Positions 1 through 8,546 of a stretch of 64,000 bases of DNA are shown piece after piece. Each line of letters begins with the position of its first letter. Position 1 is the stretch's first letter. Position numbers and translations under genes: made by a program. Source of the stretch: Mycobacterium sp. 141 (GTDB lineage Bacteria; Actinomycetota; Actinomycetes; Mycobacteriales; Mycobacteriaceae); assembly GCF_000382405.1 (NCBI RefSeq), contig NZ_KB908257.1:62001-126000 (forward strand). The letters are read 5' to 3'. A model generated the notes under the pieces. That model worked only from the letters and a program-made list of their open reading frames with translations, was not told the origin of the DNA and made no database searches.

Positions 1-956
1 CGCCGGACTTTCTCCCTGCGGACGAGTTGAAAGCTCTCGCAAGCGAGGCGGAAGCGGTCGATTTTCTTTACGACGCTTTGAAGTCCGGCGTCGTCGACCC
101 TGAATCCGACGCCCCACGACTGTTTTCTCCCGCGCCCGGCGGTGAGTTCCTACTCATGCCGGGCTGCGGGACCGAATACTGCGGCGTCAAAGTGATCACC
201 GTGGCGCCGGAGAACCCGCGCCGCGGCAAGCCCAAGATCCAGGGTGTGTACGTCTTGGTGGGGAGCGACGACCTCACTCCCCGCGTACTGATGGACGGTC
301 CGGAGCTCACCCTGCTCCGGACCCCCGCGGTGAGCATTCTCGCGATCCGTGAGTTGCTCCGGCTGGGGTCACGACGCCCGGAAGGACCACTGAAAGTCGT
401 CGTCTACGGCACCGGCCCGCAGGCCTTGCGGCACATGGAAGTGCTCGACAACGTCGTCGGTCCGATCGACGCCGCCGTGATCGGACGGCGGCAGGAAGCG
501 GTGGCACGCCTGGTCGAGCAAGGCAGCGCGGCCGGGCTGCGGGTGCGGTCGGGTACCGCCGACGACGTGCCCTCCGCGGCGGTGGTGCTGACCGCCACCA
601 GCTCCTCGACCCCGGTGTTGGACGACGCTCTCATCGCGCCCGACACGGTGGTCGCCGCGATGGGCGCACACGGTCCGCAGAACGCCGAGCTTCCCCCCGA
701 ACTCATCCGTCGCGCCGATGTCGTGGTGGAGGGCCGGGCTTCGGCAATGCGCGAAGCCGGAAACCTGCTTGCAGCCCGCACCGCGGCGGAGTGGGCCGAC
801 CATCCGATTGCCAACCTGGCCGACCTCGTGACCGGACGGCTGCGCCGCCGCGCCGGCGTTCCTGCCGTCTTTTCCGGGGTGGGGATGGCATGGGAAGACC
901 TCGTGGTCGCCGCCGCCATCTACGAGAAGTACCGCAAGTCGCACACCCGAACCTGA
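1..956 (+). CDS. Ornithine cyclodeaminase/mu-crystallin family reductase, 5' truncated by window
   Basis: NAD(P)-dependent imine reductase or lyase fold. The reading frame is open to base 3, so the true start lies upstream; the TTG at 27 is only an internal candidate. A Rossmann motif 'VVYGTGPQA' sits in the middle of the protein and the C-terminal half has the family look (ATSSSTPVL, MGAHGPQ). Family members include ornithine cyclodeaminase, alanine dehydrogenase and delta-1-pyrroline-2-carboxylate reductase (LhpI). The next genes handle hydroxyproline, so a pyrroline-carboxylate reductase is the best inference, but the sequence alone does not settle the substrate. A 35-base gap with a clear ribosome binding site separates it from the aldehyde dehydrogenase downstream, so it is probably in the same operon. 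Confidence 0.8.
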   Translation, partial: PDFLPADELKALASEAEAVDFLYDALKSGVVDPESDAPRLFSPAPGGEFLLMPGCGTEYCGVKVITVAPENPRRGKPKIQGVYVLVGSDDLTPRVLMDGPELTLLRTPAVSILAIRELLRLGSRRPEGPLKVVVYGTGPQALRHMEVLDNVVGPIDAAVIGRRQEAVARLVEQGSAAGLRVRSGTADDVPSAAVVLTATSSSTPVLDDALIAPDTVVAAMGAHGPQNAELPPELIRRADVVVEGRASAMREAGNLLAARTAAEWADHPIANLADLVTGRLRRRAGVPAVFSGVGMAWEDLVVAAAIYEKYRKSHTRT

Positions 957-991
957 TAGACCAACGCCAAGCCCACGCCAAGGAGCCGGAC

Positions 992-2452
992 ATGACTGAA
1001 ACTTCCCCACACGTCGACGAACTGGTGGCCGCGGCCGTCGCGGCCGGTGACACCTGGGCCGCGACGGATGCGGCGGAGCGCGCCAAGATCTTGTACGCCG
1101 TGGCCGATGCGCTGGACGCCGACGCCGACCACCTGGTCCCGATCGCGCAGGCCGAGACCAACCTGGCCGAGGCGCGGCTGCGCGGCGAGCTCAAGCGCAC
1201 CACCTTTCAGCTGCGCATCCTGGCCGACGTCGCCGCCGCGGGAGAGCACCTCGATGTCCGCGTCGACCACGCCGATGCCGACTGGCCGATGGGCGCTGCC
1301 CGCCCGGATCTTCGTCGTACCTCGGTGCCGCTCGGCCCGGTCGTCGTGTGGGGCGCCTCGAACTTCCCGTTCGCGTTCAGCGTCGCGGGCGGCGACACCG
1401 CCGCAGCTCTGGCGGCCGGTTGCCCGGTGATCTACAAGGCGCACCGCGGCCACCCGAGACTTTCCGACGCGACCGCCGCAATCGTCATCAGCGCGCTCAG
1501 GGAAGCGGGTGCACCGGATGGCCTGTTCAGCGTCATCCACACCCAGGACGAGGGCCGCGCCGCGCTGAGCCACCCGGACGTCAAGGCGGGCGCCTTCACC
1601 GGTGGCATCCCCGGCGGTCGTGCCCTGTTCGACCTGGCCCAGTCGCGCCCCGAGCCGATCCCGTTCTACGGCGAACTCGGCAGCGTCAACCCGGTCTTCG
1701 TCACCGCGGCCGCTGCCGCCAAGCGCGGCCAGCAGATCGTCGACGGCTTCGTCGGCTCGTTCACGATGGGCCAGGGCCAGTTCTGCACCAAGCCTGGCCT
1801 GCTGATGGTCCCGGCCGACTCGGGGCTGACCGAACTGCTCGGCGCGGCCCCGCTGCCCGACGGCCACAAGCTGCTCAACACCGGCATCGCGGCCGGGCAC
1901 CACGAAACCCGCGAGGGTCTGCAAGCCCGCGACGACGTGGAGTTGCTCGCCGGCGGCGGGGGAGAGGTCGACCCGCCCGCGGCCACCCTGCTGGCCACTG
2001 ACGCGGCCACCCTGCTGGAGAAGTTCGACGAGATCTTCGTCGAGTGCTTCGGACCTACTGCCATGGTGGTGACCTACACCAGCGACGACGACCTGCTCAA
2101 CGTTGCGCGGGCGCTGGACGGTCAACTGACCGCCACGCTGGCCGCCGAGGAGGACGACGCGATCGTCGGCCCGCTCGCGAACATCCTGACCCGTAAGGCC
2201 GGACGCATCCTGTGGAACCAGTGGCCGACCGGCGTCTCGGTGACCTACGCGCAGCAGCACGGCGGCCCCTACCCGGCGAGCACCGCCTCCGGCACCACCT
2301 CGGTGGGCACCGCGGCGCTGAACCGTTTCGTCCGGCCGGTCGCGTGGCAGGGTTTCCCGCAGGGGTTGCTGCCCGGTGAACTCCGCGACGACCAAACCGT
2401 GCCCGCGCCCCGCCGCGTCGACGGCGTTCTGGAGATCGGAGACAACCGGTGA
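992..2452 (+). CDS. Aldehyde dehydrogenase, alpha-ketoglutarate semialdehyde dehydrogenase type
   Basis: NAD(P)-dependent oxidation of an aldehyde, likely 2-oxoglutarate semialdehyde to 2-oxoglutarate, the last step of hydroxyproline breakdown. The 486-residue protein has the ALDH substrate-entry segment 'ASNFPFAFSVAGGD', the catalytic-cysteine region 'GQFCTKPG' and 'EIFVECFGP'. The C-terminal half resembles the fatty-aldehyde/KGSADH branch rather than betaine-aldehyde dehydrogenases. ATG at 992 is chosen because AAGGAG lies just upstream and the protein then starts where the family does; the open frame to 791 overlaps the previous gene. The stop overlaps the GTG of the epimerase gene (GTGA), so the two are translationally coupled. 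The aldehyde substrate is inferred from context. Confidence 0.85.
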   Translation: MTETSPHVDELVAAAVAAGDTWAATDAAERAKILYAVADALDADADHLVPIAQAETNLAEARLRGELKRTTFQLRILADVAAAGEHLDVRVDHADADWPMGAARPDLRRTSVPLGPVVVWGASNFPFAFSVAGGDTAAALAAGCPVIYKAHRGHPRLSDATAAIVISALREAGAPDGLFSVIHTQDEGRAALSHPDVKAGAFTGGIPGGRALFDLAQSRPEPIPFYGELGSVNPVFVTAAAAAKRGQQIVDGFVGSFTMGQGQFCTKPGLLMVPADSGLTELLGAAPLPDGHKLLNTGIAAGHHETREGLQARDDVELLAGGGGEVDPPAATLLATDAATLLEKFDEIFVECFGPTAMVVTYTSDDDLLNVARALDGQLTATLAAEEDDAIVGPLANILTRKAGRILWNQWPTGVSVTYAQQHGGPYPASTASGTTSVGTAALNRFVRPVAWQGFPQGLLPGELRDDQTVPAPRRVDGVLEIGDNR

Positions 2453-3450
2453 GGACCACCCACGTCTATCACGCGGTCGACTCACACACCGAAGGCATGC
2501 CCACCCGCGTGATCGTCGGCGGAGTGCCCGTCTTCCCGGGCGACACCATGGCGGAGCGGCGTCGATGGTTCATGGAGAACAACGACGATCTGCGCAAGCT
2601 GCTCATGCGTGAGCCGCGCGGGCACGCGTCGATGAGCGGCTCGATTCTGCAGCCGCCGACGCGCCCGGACGCCGACTTCGGCGTCCTCTTCATCGAGGTC
2701 TCGGGGCTGCTACCGATGTGCGGTCACGGCACCATCGGCACCGCCACGGTGCTGGTGGAAACCGGCATGGTCGCGGTCACCGAGCCGATCACCACCCTGC
2801 GGCTGGACACCCCGGCGGGCTTGGTCATCGCCGAGGTCGCCGTCTCCGGCGGGCAGGCCAAGTCCGTCACCATTCGTAATGTGCCGTCGTTCAGCTTTCG
2901 CCTGGATCAAACCGTGCAGGTGCCCGGATTCGGCCAGGTGCGCTACGACATCGCCTTCGGCGGCAATTTCTACGCCATAGTCGAACTCGAGGACCTGGGG
3001 TTGCCCTTTGACCGCAAGGCCAAGCAGCAGCTGCTGGACGCCGGCCTGGCGATCATGGACGCCATCAATGAGCAGAACCGCCCGGTGCACCCGGAGCGCC
3101 CGGACATCACCGGCTGCCACCACGTGTACCTCAAGGCGCCCGGCTCGACCGCGCAGCATTCGCGGCACGCGATGGCGATCCACCCGGGCTGGTTCGACCG
3201 TTCGCCGTGCGGCACCGGGACCAGTGCGCGGATGGCGCAACTGCACGCCCGCGGTGAGTTGCCGCTGCACACCGACTTCCTCAACGAATCGTTCATCGGC
3301 AGCCAGTTCACCGGGCGCCTGGTGGACACCACCACCGTCGGCGGCATCGAGGCGGTGATTCCCACCATCACCGGACGCGCCTGGATCACCGGCACAGCGC
3401 AGTACATGATCGACCCCGACGATCCGTTCCCCATCGGATTCGAACTGTGA
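2449..3450 (+). CDS. Proline racemase family protein, probable 4-hydroxyproline 2-epimerase
   Basis: Predicted to interconvert trans-4-hydroxy-L-proline and cis-4-hydroxy-D-proline by a two-cysteine proton transfer. Both catalytic cysteines are present: C91 in 'PMCGHGTI' and C254 in 'DRSPCGTGTSA'. This separates it from the trans-3-hydroxyproline dehydratases, in which one cysteine is replaced. At 333 residues it has normal length. GTG start overlaps the preceding stop, and its own stop overlaps the next GTG start. It sits between the semialdehyde dehydrogenase and a D-amino-acid dehydrogenase, the classic order for hydroxyproline use. Proline racemase activity cannot be excluded from sequence. 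Confidence 0.88.
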   Translation: MRTTHVYHAVDSHTEGMPTRVIVGGVPVFPGDTMAERRRWFMENNDDLRKLLMREPRGHASMSGSILQPPTRPDADFGVLFIEVSGLLPMCGHGTIGTATVLVETGMVAVTEPITTLRLDTPAGLVIAEVAVSGGQAKSVTIRNVPSFSFRLDQTVQVPGFGQVRYDIAFGGNFYAIVELEDLGLPFDRKAKQQLLDAGLAIMDAINEQNRPVHPERPDITGCHHVYLKAPGSTAQHSRHAMAIHPGWFDRSPCGTGTSARMAQLHARGELPLHTDFLNESFIGSQFTGRLVDTTTVGGIEAVIPTITGRAWITGTAQYMIDPDDPFPIGFEL

Positions 3451-4607
3451 TCTCCTCCTGTGACGTCGTCGTCATCGGCGCCGGGGCTGTCGGCTCGGCG
3501 ACGGCCTGGTATGCCACGCGTGCCGGCCTGACGGTCGCCGTGGTCGAGCGGGGGAGCATCGTCTCCGGCAGCAGCAGCGCGTGTGAAGGCAACCTGCTGG
3601 TCTCGGACAAGGAAGCCGGGCCCGAACTCGACCTCGCGCTCTACTCGCACGATGTGTGGGCAGGAGAACTCGCCGAATACGCCGACCTCTGGGAGTTCGA
3701 CTTCAAGGGCGGGTTGGTGGTGGCCTCCACCGCCGCCGGATACGACGGCCTGGTGGAACTGATGGAACGCCAGCGTGCGGCCGGAGTTCACGTCGATGAC
3801 GTGCCACCCGACGAGGTGCCCGCGCTGGAACCGCACCTCACGCGAGACATCGCCGGGGCCGCGTACTACCCGCAGGACTGCCAAGTGCAGCCGGTGCTGC
3901 TCGCGGCGCATCTGCTGCGGATGGCGCGTGCGGGCGGCGCGGTGGTGTACACCGACACCACCGTCACCGGATTTGTCACCGACGCGGGACGGGTCACCGG
4001 AGTGCGCACCAGCGCCGGGAACATTTCCGCTGGGATGGTTGTCAATGCCGCGGGTGCCTGGTCGGGTGACGTGGCGGCGCTGCTGGGCATCTCCATGCCG
4101 GTGCTTCCGCGCCGCGGTTTCGTGCTGGTCACCGAGCCGCTACCGCCGACGGTCTTCCACAAGGTGTACGCCGGGGAATACGTTGCGAGCACGCAGAGCT
4201 CGGACAGCGGCCTGCAGACCTCGACGGTGATCGAGGGAACGCGCGGCGGCACCGTGCTGATCGGCTCCTCGCGTGAGCGGGTCGGCTTTGACTCGGCGCC
4301 CTCGCTTGCTGCCATCCGCGAGATCGCGGCCAAGGCGCTGCGGCTCTATCCCAGTTTGCGCGACGTTTCGGTCATGCGCTCCTACCTCGGCTTCCGCCCG
4401 TACTGCCTGGATCACCTGCCGGTGATCGGTGCCGATCCGCGCGCGCCCGGCTTGTGGCATGCGGCCGGGCATGAGGGCGCCGGCATCGGCCTGTCGGTGG
4501 GAACCGCAAAACTTCTGGTGCAGGCAATGACCGGGCAGGTGACGGATATGGCCCTGACGCCGTTCGCGGTAGATCGACCCAGCTTGCAGGAGGTGTCGGT
4601 TGCCTGA
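3447..4607 (+). CDS. FAD-dependent D-amino-acid dehydrogenase subunit (HcnC-like; probable D-hydroxyproline dehydrogenase)
   Basis: A DAO-fold flavoprotein expected to oxidise the D-hydroxyproline made by the epimerase to 1-pyrroline-4-hydroxy-2-carboxylate. The FAD dinucleotide fold is at the N-terminus ('VVVIGAGAVGSA', about residues 6-17) and a DAO-type C-terminus reads 'GLWHAAGHEGAGIGLSVGTAK'-like in shorter blocks near residues 340-360. 386 residues. GTG at 3447 overlaps the epimerase stop. The next two genes encode a small [2Fe-2S] protein and a pyridine-nucleotide-disulfide-type flavoprotein; together the three match the heterotrimeric HcnABC/OoxAB-like membrane dehydrogenases. The identity of the amino acid is inferred from neighbours. 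Confidence 0.85.
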   Translation: MISSCDVVVIGAGAVGSATAWYATRAGLTVAVVERGSIVSGSSSACEGNLLVSDKEAGPELDLALYSHDVWAGELAEYADLWEFDFKGGLVVASTAAGYDGLVELMERQRAAGVHVDDVPPDEVPALEPHLTRDIAGAAYYPQDCQVQPVLLAAHLLRMARAGGAVVYTDTTVTGFVTDAGRVTGVRTSAGNISAGMVVNAAGAWSGDVAALLGISMPVLPRRGFVLVTEPLPPTVFHKVYAGEYVASTQSSDSGLQTSTVIEGTRGGTVLIGSSRERVGFDSAPSLAAIREIAAKALRLYPSLRDVSVMRSYLGFRPYCLDHLPVIGADPRAPGLWHAAGHEGAGIGLSVGTAKLLVQAMTGQVTDMALTPFAVDRPSLQEVSVA

Positions 4608-4893
4608 GAACCAGCCCGAGAGCACCGAGGTGCTTTTCACCTTCGACGGCGAGGCGATTCCCGCGCGCGCCGGACAAACGGTCGGCGGGGCGCTCACCGA
4701 TGCCGGTATCAAGAGCTGGCGCGCCACACGTTTCGACCATCGCCCCCGCGGGCTGTTCTGCGGGATCGGGGTGTGCTTCGACTGCCTGTTGACCATTGAC
4801 GGACGCCCGAATCAACGCGCCTGCCTGGTCACGGTGCGTGACGGACTGGCGTGCGGGAGCGGCGGAGTCACGGGGGTGGACGCACGTGGCTGA
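4600..4893 (+). CDS. Small [2Fe-2S] subunit of D-amino-acid dehydrogenase (HcnA-like)
   Basis: A 97-residue electron-transfer subunit with four cysteines in the C-X4-C-X2-C...C layout of ferredoxin-like [2Fe-2S] domains (C54, C59, C62, C75). It would pass electrons between the two flavoprotein subunits encoded on each side. The start is a TTG at 4600, preceded by GGAGG and overlapping the upstream stop by 8 bases. Its own stop overlaps the next gene's GTG. This tight overlap and the stoichiometric gene order match HcnA-HcnB-HcnC type complexes, with the gene order rearranged. Confidence 0.88.
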   Translation: MPENQPESTEVLFTFDGEAIPARAGQTVGGALTDAGIKSWRATRFDHRPRGLFCGIGVCFDCLLTIDGRPNQRACLVTVRDGLACGSGGVTGVDARG

Positions 4894-6379
4894 TTCAGCG
4901 GGCCAGGGGCGGCCGGCACCGTACGACGTCGCAATTGTCGGAGCCGGGCCGGCGGGGCTGGCGGCCGCGGTGGCCGCGGCCGAGTCGGGCTTGTCGGTGG
5001 CGCTGGTGGATGCGGCTGCGCAACCCGGTGGGCAGTTCTGGCGCCACCCCGACGAACGATTCGACGCTCCGGACGAAAGCCGCGGGCAGCACCTGTGGCG
5101 GCGTTTCACCGATCTGCGCGCGCGGCTGCACGAGCACACCTCGGTGGCCGCAGCGCCCGGCCGGATCGTGCTCCACTTCTCGCGTCAGGTGTGGTTCCTC
5201 GAACCCATCGAGGACGCCGGAGGCGAACCGCGCTACACGCTGCACCTCACCGCGCCCACCGGCCCGCCGCCGGAAACCAAACGGATCGACGCACGCACAC
5301 TCATCCTGTGCCCCGGCGGCTACGACCGTCAGCTACCGGTGCCCGGCTGGGAACTCCCCGGAGTCATGGCGGCCGGTGGTGTGCAGGCGCTTCTGAAGGC
5401 CAACCGCAGCGTGGCCGGGAAGAAGGCGGTGGTTGCGGGCACCGGCCCGTTCCTGCTTCCGGTCGCCACCGGTCTCGCGGAGGCGGGGGCACAGGTGGTG
5501 GCGGTGTGCGAGGCAAGCCGACTCGTCCGCGGCTGGGGGCGACAGCCGATCGCCGCCGCATCGGTCCCGAGCAAGGCGATCGAGGGCGTCGAATACGCGT
5601 ATGCGATGGCGCGACACCGGATTCGCTACCGCACCGGCACCGTCGTCACCGCGATCGAGGGCACCGATTGCGTCACCGGCGTCACCACCGCGCGCCTCGA
5701 TCGTGACGGACGCATTCGACCCGAGACCCAGCAGCACCACGAGGCGGATCTGGTCGCCTTCGGCTGGGGTTTCACCCCGTCGCTCGAGCTGGTCACCGCG
5801 ACCGGCGCACAGACCCGGATCGACGTCGACGGCTCCTTGGTTGCCGTGGTCGACGACGCGCAGCGCTCCACCACGCCCGGCATCTACATCGCGGGCGAAG
5901 CGACCGGCGTCGGTGGTGCGGTTCTCGCGCTGGCCGAAGGTGAACTGGCCGGGTTGACGGCAGCCCAGGACCTGGGAGCGATGGCGTCACCGACGCGGCG
6001 GCGCACCAAGCTCGCGGGAGTGATCAGCCGGGGGCGTCGTTTTGCGAGCGCGATGCATCAGGCGCATCCGGTGCCGGCGCGCTGGGCGGACTGGCTGCAG
6101 CCCGACACCACCGTTTGCCGCTGCGAAGAAGTCAGCTATCAAGAGCTGTCCCGCGCGCGCGACGAACTGGGTGCCGACGACGCGCGCACCGCAAAGCTGG
6201 TCGCCCGACCGGGAATGGGCTGGTGCCAGGGCAGGGTGTGCGGTTTCGCCACCGCCTGCCTGACCGCCCCCTCCGGGGTGCCCGACGTCGCCGACCTTGC
6301 CCCGACCGCCAAGCGCACCATCGCCGCGCCGATCACGCTGGGCGAGCTGGCCGACGAATACGATCGGGCACAGTCGTGA
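4886..6379 (+). CDS. FAD/NAD(P) oxidoreductase subunit with BFD-like [2Fe-2S] domain (HcnB-like)
   Basis: Second flavoprotein of the D-amino-acid dehydrogenase. The 497-residue protein begins with an FAD-binding motif 'IVGAGPAGLAAAV', has a second nucleotide fold around 'VVAGTGPFLLPV', and ends in a BFD-like iron-sulfur domain with C411, C413, C447 and C452 ('CRCEE' and 'WCQGRVC'). GTG at 4886 is chosen because it overlaps the stop of the small subunit; the frame open back to 4796 lies inside that gene. The stop codon falls in the first unit of a perfect 17-base tandem duplication. HcnB and opine/octopine oxidase alpha subunits share this architecture, so the complex assignment is firm while the substrate is inferred. 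Confidence 0.87.
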   Translation: MADSAGQGRPAPYDVAIVGAGPAGLAAAVAAAESGLSVALVDAAAQPGGQFWRHPDERFDAPDESRGQHLWRRFTDLRARLHEHTSVAAAPGRIVLHFSRQVWFLEPIEDAGGEPRYTLHLTAPTGPPPETKRIDARTLILCPGGYDRQLPVPGWELPGVMAAGGVQALLKANRSVAGKKAVVAGTGPFLLPVATGLAEAGAQVVAVCEASRLVRGWGRQPIAAASVPSKAIEGVEYAYAMARHRIRYRTGTVVTAIEGTDCVTGVTTARLDRDGRIRPETQQHHEADLVAFGWGFTPSLELVTATGAQTRIDVDGSLVAVVDDAQRSTTPGIYIAGEATGVGGAVLALAEGELAGLTAAQDLGAMASPTRRRTKLAGVISRGRRFASAMHQAHPVPARWADWLQPDTTVCRCEEVSYQELSRARDELGADDARTAKLVARPGMGWCQGRVCGFATACLTAPSGVPDVADLAPTAKRTIAAPITLGELADEYDRAQS

Positions 6380-6396
6380 ATCGGGCACAGTCGTGA
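6363..6396 (+). repeat. 17-bp perfect tandem duplication spanning a stop codon
   Basis: Bases 6363-6379 are repeated exactly at 6380-6396 (unit starts ATCGGGCACAG and ends TCGTGA). The first copy carries the stop codon of the HcnB-like gene; the second is untranslated leader of the GntR gene. A 17-base unit is not a multiple of three. Confidence 0.95.
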
Positions 6397-6419
6397 CGAG
6401 CATGCGGGAGGAGGTCCGG

Positions 6420-7076
6420 GTGAACATCACCAACCTGCGGCAGTTCGACAAGATGAGCTTGCGCGAGCAGGTGACCCGGGCGCTGCGCGCAGCGATCATC
6501 TCCGGCGAACTCGTGGCGGACGAGGTGTATTCGGCCCCCGCGCTCGGCGAGCGCTTCGGCGTCTCGGCCACCCCGGTCCGGGAGGCCATGCTCGACTTGG
6601 TTCGGGAGAACCTGGTCGAGACGGTGCCGAACAAGGGCTACCGCGTCACCGTGCTCGACGACGCCGACCTTGATGACATCACCGAGCTGCGCATGCTGAT
6701 CGAGCCGGCGCTCACCGCCCAGGCCGCCGAGCTGATCCCGACGGAGGACTTCGCCGAACTGCGGGCACTGGCCGATGACATCGTGTCCTGCGCCGCCGCG
6801 GGCGATCTGGTCTCGTACACCGAGGCCGACCGCGCCTTCCATCTGAAGATTCTCAGCTACAGCGGCAACAGCCGCGCGACGACGATCATCTCCGACCTGC
6901 GCGCAAATACTCGCCTCTACGGCCTGGCCACCCTCGTGGAACTCGGTTTGCTGGCCGACTCGGCGCGCGAACACCACGCGATCGTCGACGCTCTGGAAGC
7001 CCGCGACCCCGCTCTCGTCGACCGTTTGATGCGGGAGCACATCAGCCAGACGCGCGGCCGCTGGGCGACCCGCTGA
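6420..7076 (+). CDS. GntR/FadR-family transcriptional regulator (FCD domain)
   Basis: A 218-residue regulator. The N-terminal winged helix contains 'LREQVTRALRAAIISGEL' and 'GVSATPVREAMLDLVRENL', typical of FadR-subfamily GntR proteins; the rest is an all-helical FCD ligand domain with histidines expected to bind a metal ('YTEADRAFHLKIL', 'AREHHAIVDAL', 'MREHIS'). GTG at 6420 is chosen because a strong GGAGGAGGT lies five bases upstream; an ATG at 6402 is the alternative. It sits between the hydroxyproline dehydrogenase genes and the serine-dehydratase-like gene on the same strand, so it probably controls this operon in response to an amino acid or keto acid. The effector is unknown. Confidence 0.85.
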   Translation: MNITNLRQFDKMSLREQVTRALRAAIISGELVADEVYSAPALGERFGVSATPVREAMLDLVRENLVETVPNKGYRVTVLDDADLDDITELRMLIEPALTAQAAELIPTEDFAELRALADDIVSCAAAGDLVSYTEADRAFHLKILSYSGNSRATTIISDLRANTRLYGLATLVELGLLADSAREHHAIVDALEARDPALVDRLMREHISQTRGRWATR

Positions 7077-7093
7077 CCCGAAAGCGAGGTGCC

Positions 7094-8527
7094 ATGCAGG
7101 ACCTCAGCCTGCTGAACTCCGTGATCGGTCCCGTCATGCGCGGGCCGTCCAGTTCGCACTCGGCCGCGCCCTACTTCATTGCCACGACGATCCGGCAGTT
7201 GGCGGCCGGGCCGGGCGAGCGACTCGAACGCGCCCGCGTCGTCTTCGATCCGTCGGGATCGTTCGCCGCGGTCTACGCGCAGCAAGGCAGTGATGAGGGC
7301 TTTGCGGCGGGGTTCCTCGGAGTGGGACTCCACGATCCGGATTATCGTGCGGCACTGGGCAATTGCGGACCAGGTTCGACGATCGAGGTTGTCTTCGACA
7401 TCGAACCGCTGGAGGACAACGATCACCCGAACCGGACGGTGATCGAAACGCGGGTGCGTCAGACGGACGGTGCGGTACGTACCGATCGCTTCCGGGCGGT
7501 GTCTACCGGTGGTGGCATGTTCGTCGTCGACTGCGTGAACAGAGCCCCGATCAACATCACCGGCGCCGACCGCGTCGTGATCGACGACGGGGGCCGAGTC
7601 CGCATCGCCGAGCCCGTCCAGTTGCCGGTGGTGTCGACGGAAACGCTGATCACCTCGGCTGCAACGCTGATCTCACCGGGCACCGATCTCGCCGAACTGG
7701 CCCTGGAACTGGAGGGCCGGCGCCTCGGACTGCCTGCTGCACAGGTGCGGCAGTACTTTGCTGACCGGCTCGCGGTGATGCTGGCCAGCGTTCACGCGGG
7801 GCTGCTGGCCGACCCGGACGACGACGGCATGGCATTCCTCGGTCCCTCCGCGGGCCGGGTCAGCGGTGCCTCGTTGCCCGCGAATCTGAGCCCGTCGTTC
7901 CTGCACAACGCCATGTCCGCGGCGCTGGCGGTCATGGAGCAGAACTCGAACCGCGGGATCGTCGTCGCCGCGCCCACGGCCGGCAGCGCCGGCGTGGTGC
8001 CGGGCACGCTGTACGCCCTGGCCCGGGCCGGCGTCGGCCGCTCGGTTCTCGTCGACAGCCTGCAGGTGATGGCTCTGGTCGGCGGGGTGTTCGCGGCCCA
8101 GGGGACGTTCGCGGCGGAGATGGGCGGCTGCTCGGTCGAGACGGGTGCGTCGGCGGCGATGGCCGCGGGCGGGATTTGCCGGGCAATGGGCGGCGACGCC
8201 GATCAGAGCTTCCAAGCCGCCGCGATGTGTCTCATGAACACCCTCGGCCTGGTCTGCGATCCAGTGGGCGGGGCGGTGGAGATTCCGTGTCATGCCCGCA
8301 ACATTGCCGGTGTCTCGCATGCGTATTCGGCAGCGATGGCGATCCTGGCCGGGTTCGACGCCGTCCTCCCTTTCGATGGTCTCGTGCAGGCGACGGTCGA
8401 TGTCGGGAGGCGAATGCACCCCGACCTCCGATGCACCGGGCGAGCGGGCTGCGCGACGGCGTACCCCGTGGGGGCGTCCAAGTCCGTGCCGCTCCCATCG
8501 CCGTCCGTGCGGGCACTGCTCGGCTGA
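7094..8527 (+). CDS. Iron-sulfur L-serine dehydratase-like enzyme (divergent copy)
   Basis: A single-chain [4Fe-4S] L-serine ammonia-lyase-like protein of 477 residues. The family N-terminus 'GPSSSHSAAP' and three cluster cysteines ('GGCSVETGAS', 'LGLVCDPV', 'IPCHARN') are present. It differs from the second copy at 14612 in lacking a C-terminal cysteine (it ends RALLG) and in its regulatory half. Standing at the end of the hydroxyproline operon, it could deaminate serine or another beta-hydroxy amino acid. No DapA-type pyrroline-hydroxycarboxylate deaminase is visible in the window, so a role in that step is conceivable but unsupported. ATG at 7094, 17 bases after the GntR stop. Confidence 0.8.
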   Translation: MQDLSLLNSVIGPVMRGPSSSHSAAPYFIATTIRQLAAGPGERLERARVVFDPSGSFAAVYAQQGSDEGFAAGFLGVGLHDPDYRAALGNCGPGSTIEVVFDIEPLEDNDHPNRTVIETRVRQTDGAVRTDRFRAVSTGGGMFVVDCVNRAPINITGADRVVIDDGGRVRIAEPVQLPVVSTETLITSAATLISPGTDLAELALELEGRRLGLPAAQVRQYFADRLAVMLASVHAGLLADPDDDGMAFLGPSAGRVSGASLPANLSPSFLHNAMSAALAVMEQNSNRGIVVAAPTAGSAGVVPGTLYALARAGVGRSVLVDSLQVMALVGGVFAAQGTFAAEMGGCSVETGASAAMAAGGICRAMGGDADQSFQAAAMCLMNTLGLVCDPVGGAVEIPCHARNIAGVSHAYSAAMAILAGFDAVLPFDGLVQATVDVGRRMHPDLRCTGRAGCATAYPVGASKSVPLPSPSVRALLG

Positions 8528-8546
8528 AACTGATCGCGGATTCGCC

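Noticed and set aside
920..2485. 521-codon leftward frame over the aldehyde dehydrogenase
   Set aside because: Antisense shadow of a clear aldehyde dehydrogenase; no recognisable motif.
4600..6379. HcnABC-like genes as a hydrogen cyanide synthase
   Set aside because: Neighbouring epimerase and semialdehyde dehydrogenase point to D-hydroxyproline oxidation; the fold alone does not separate the two.
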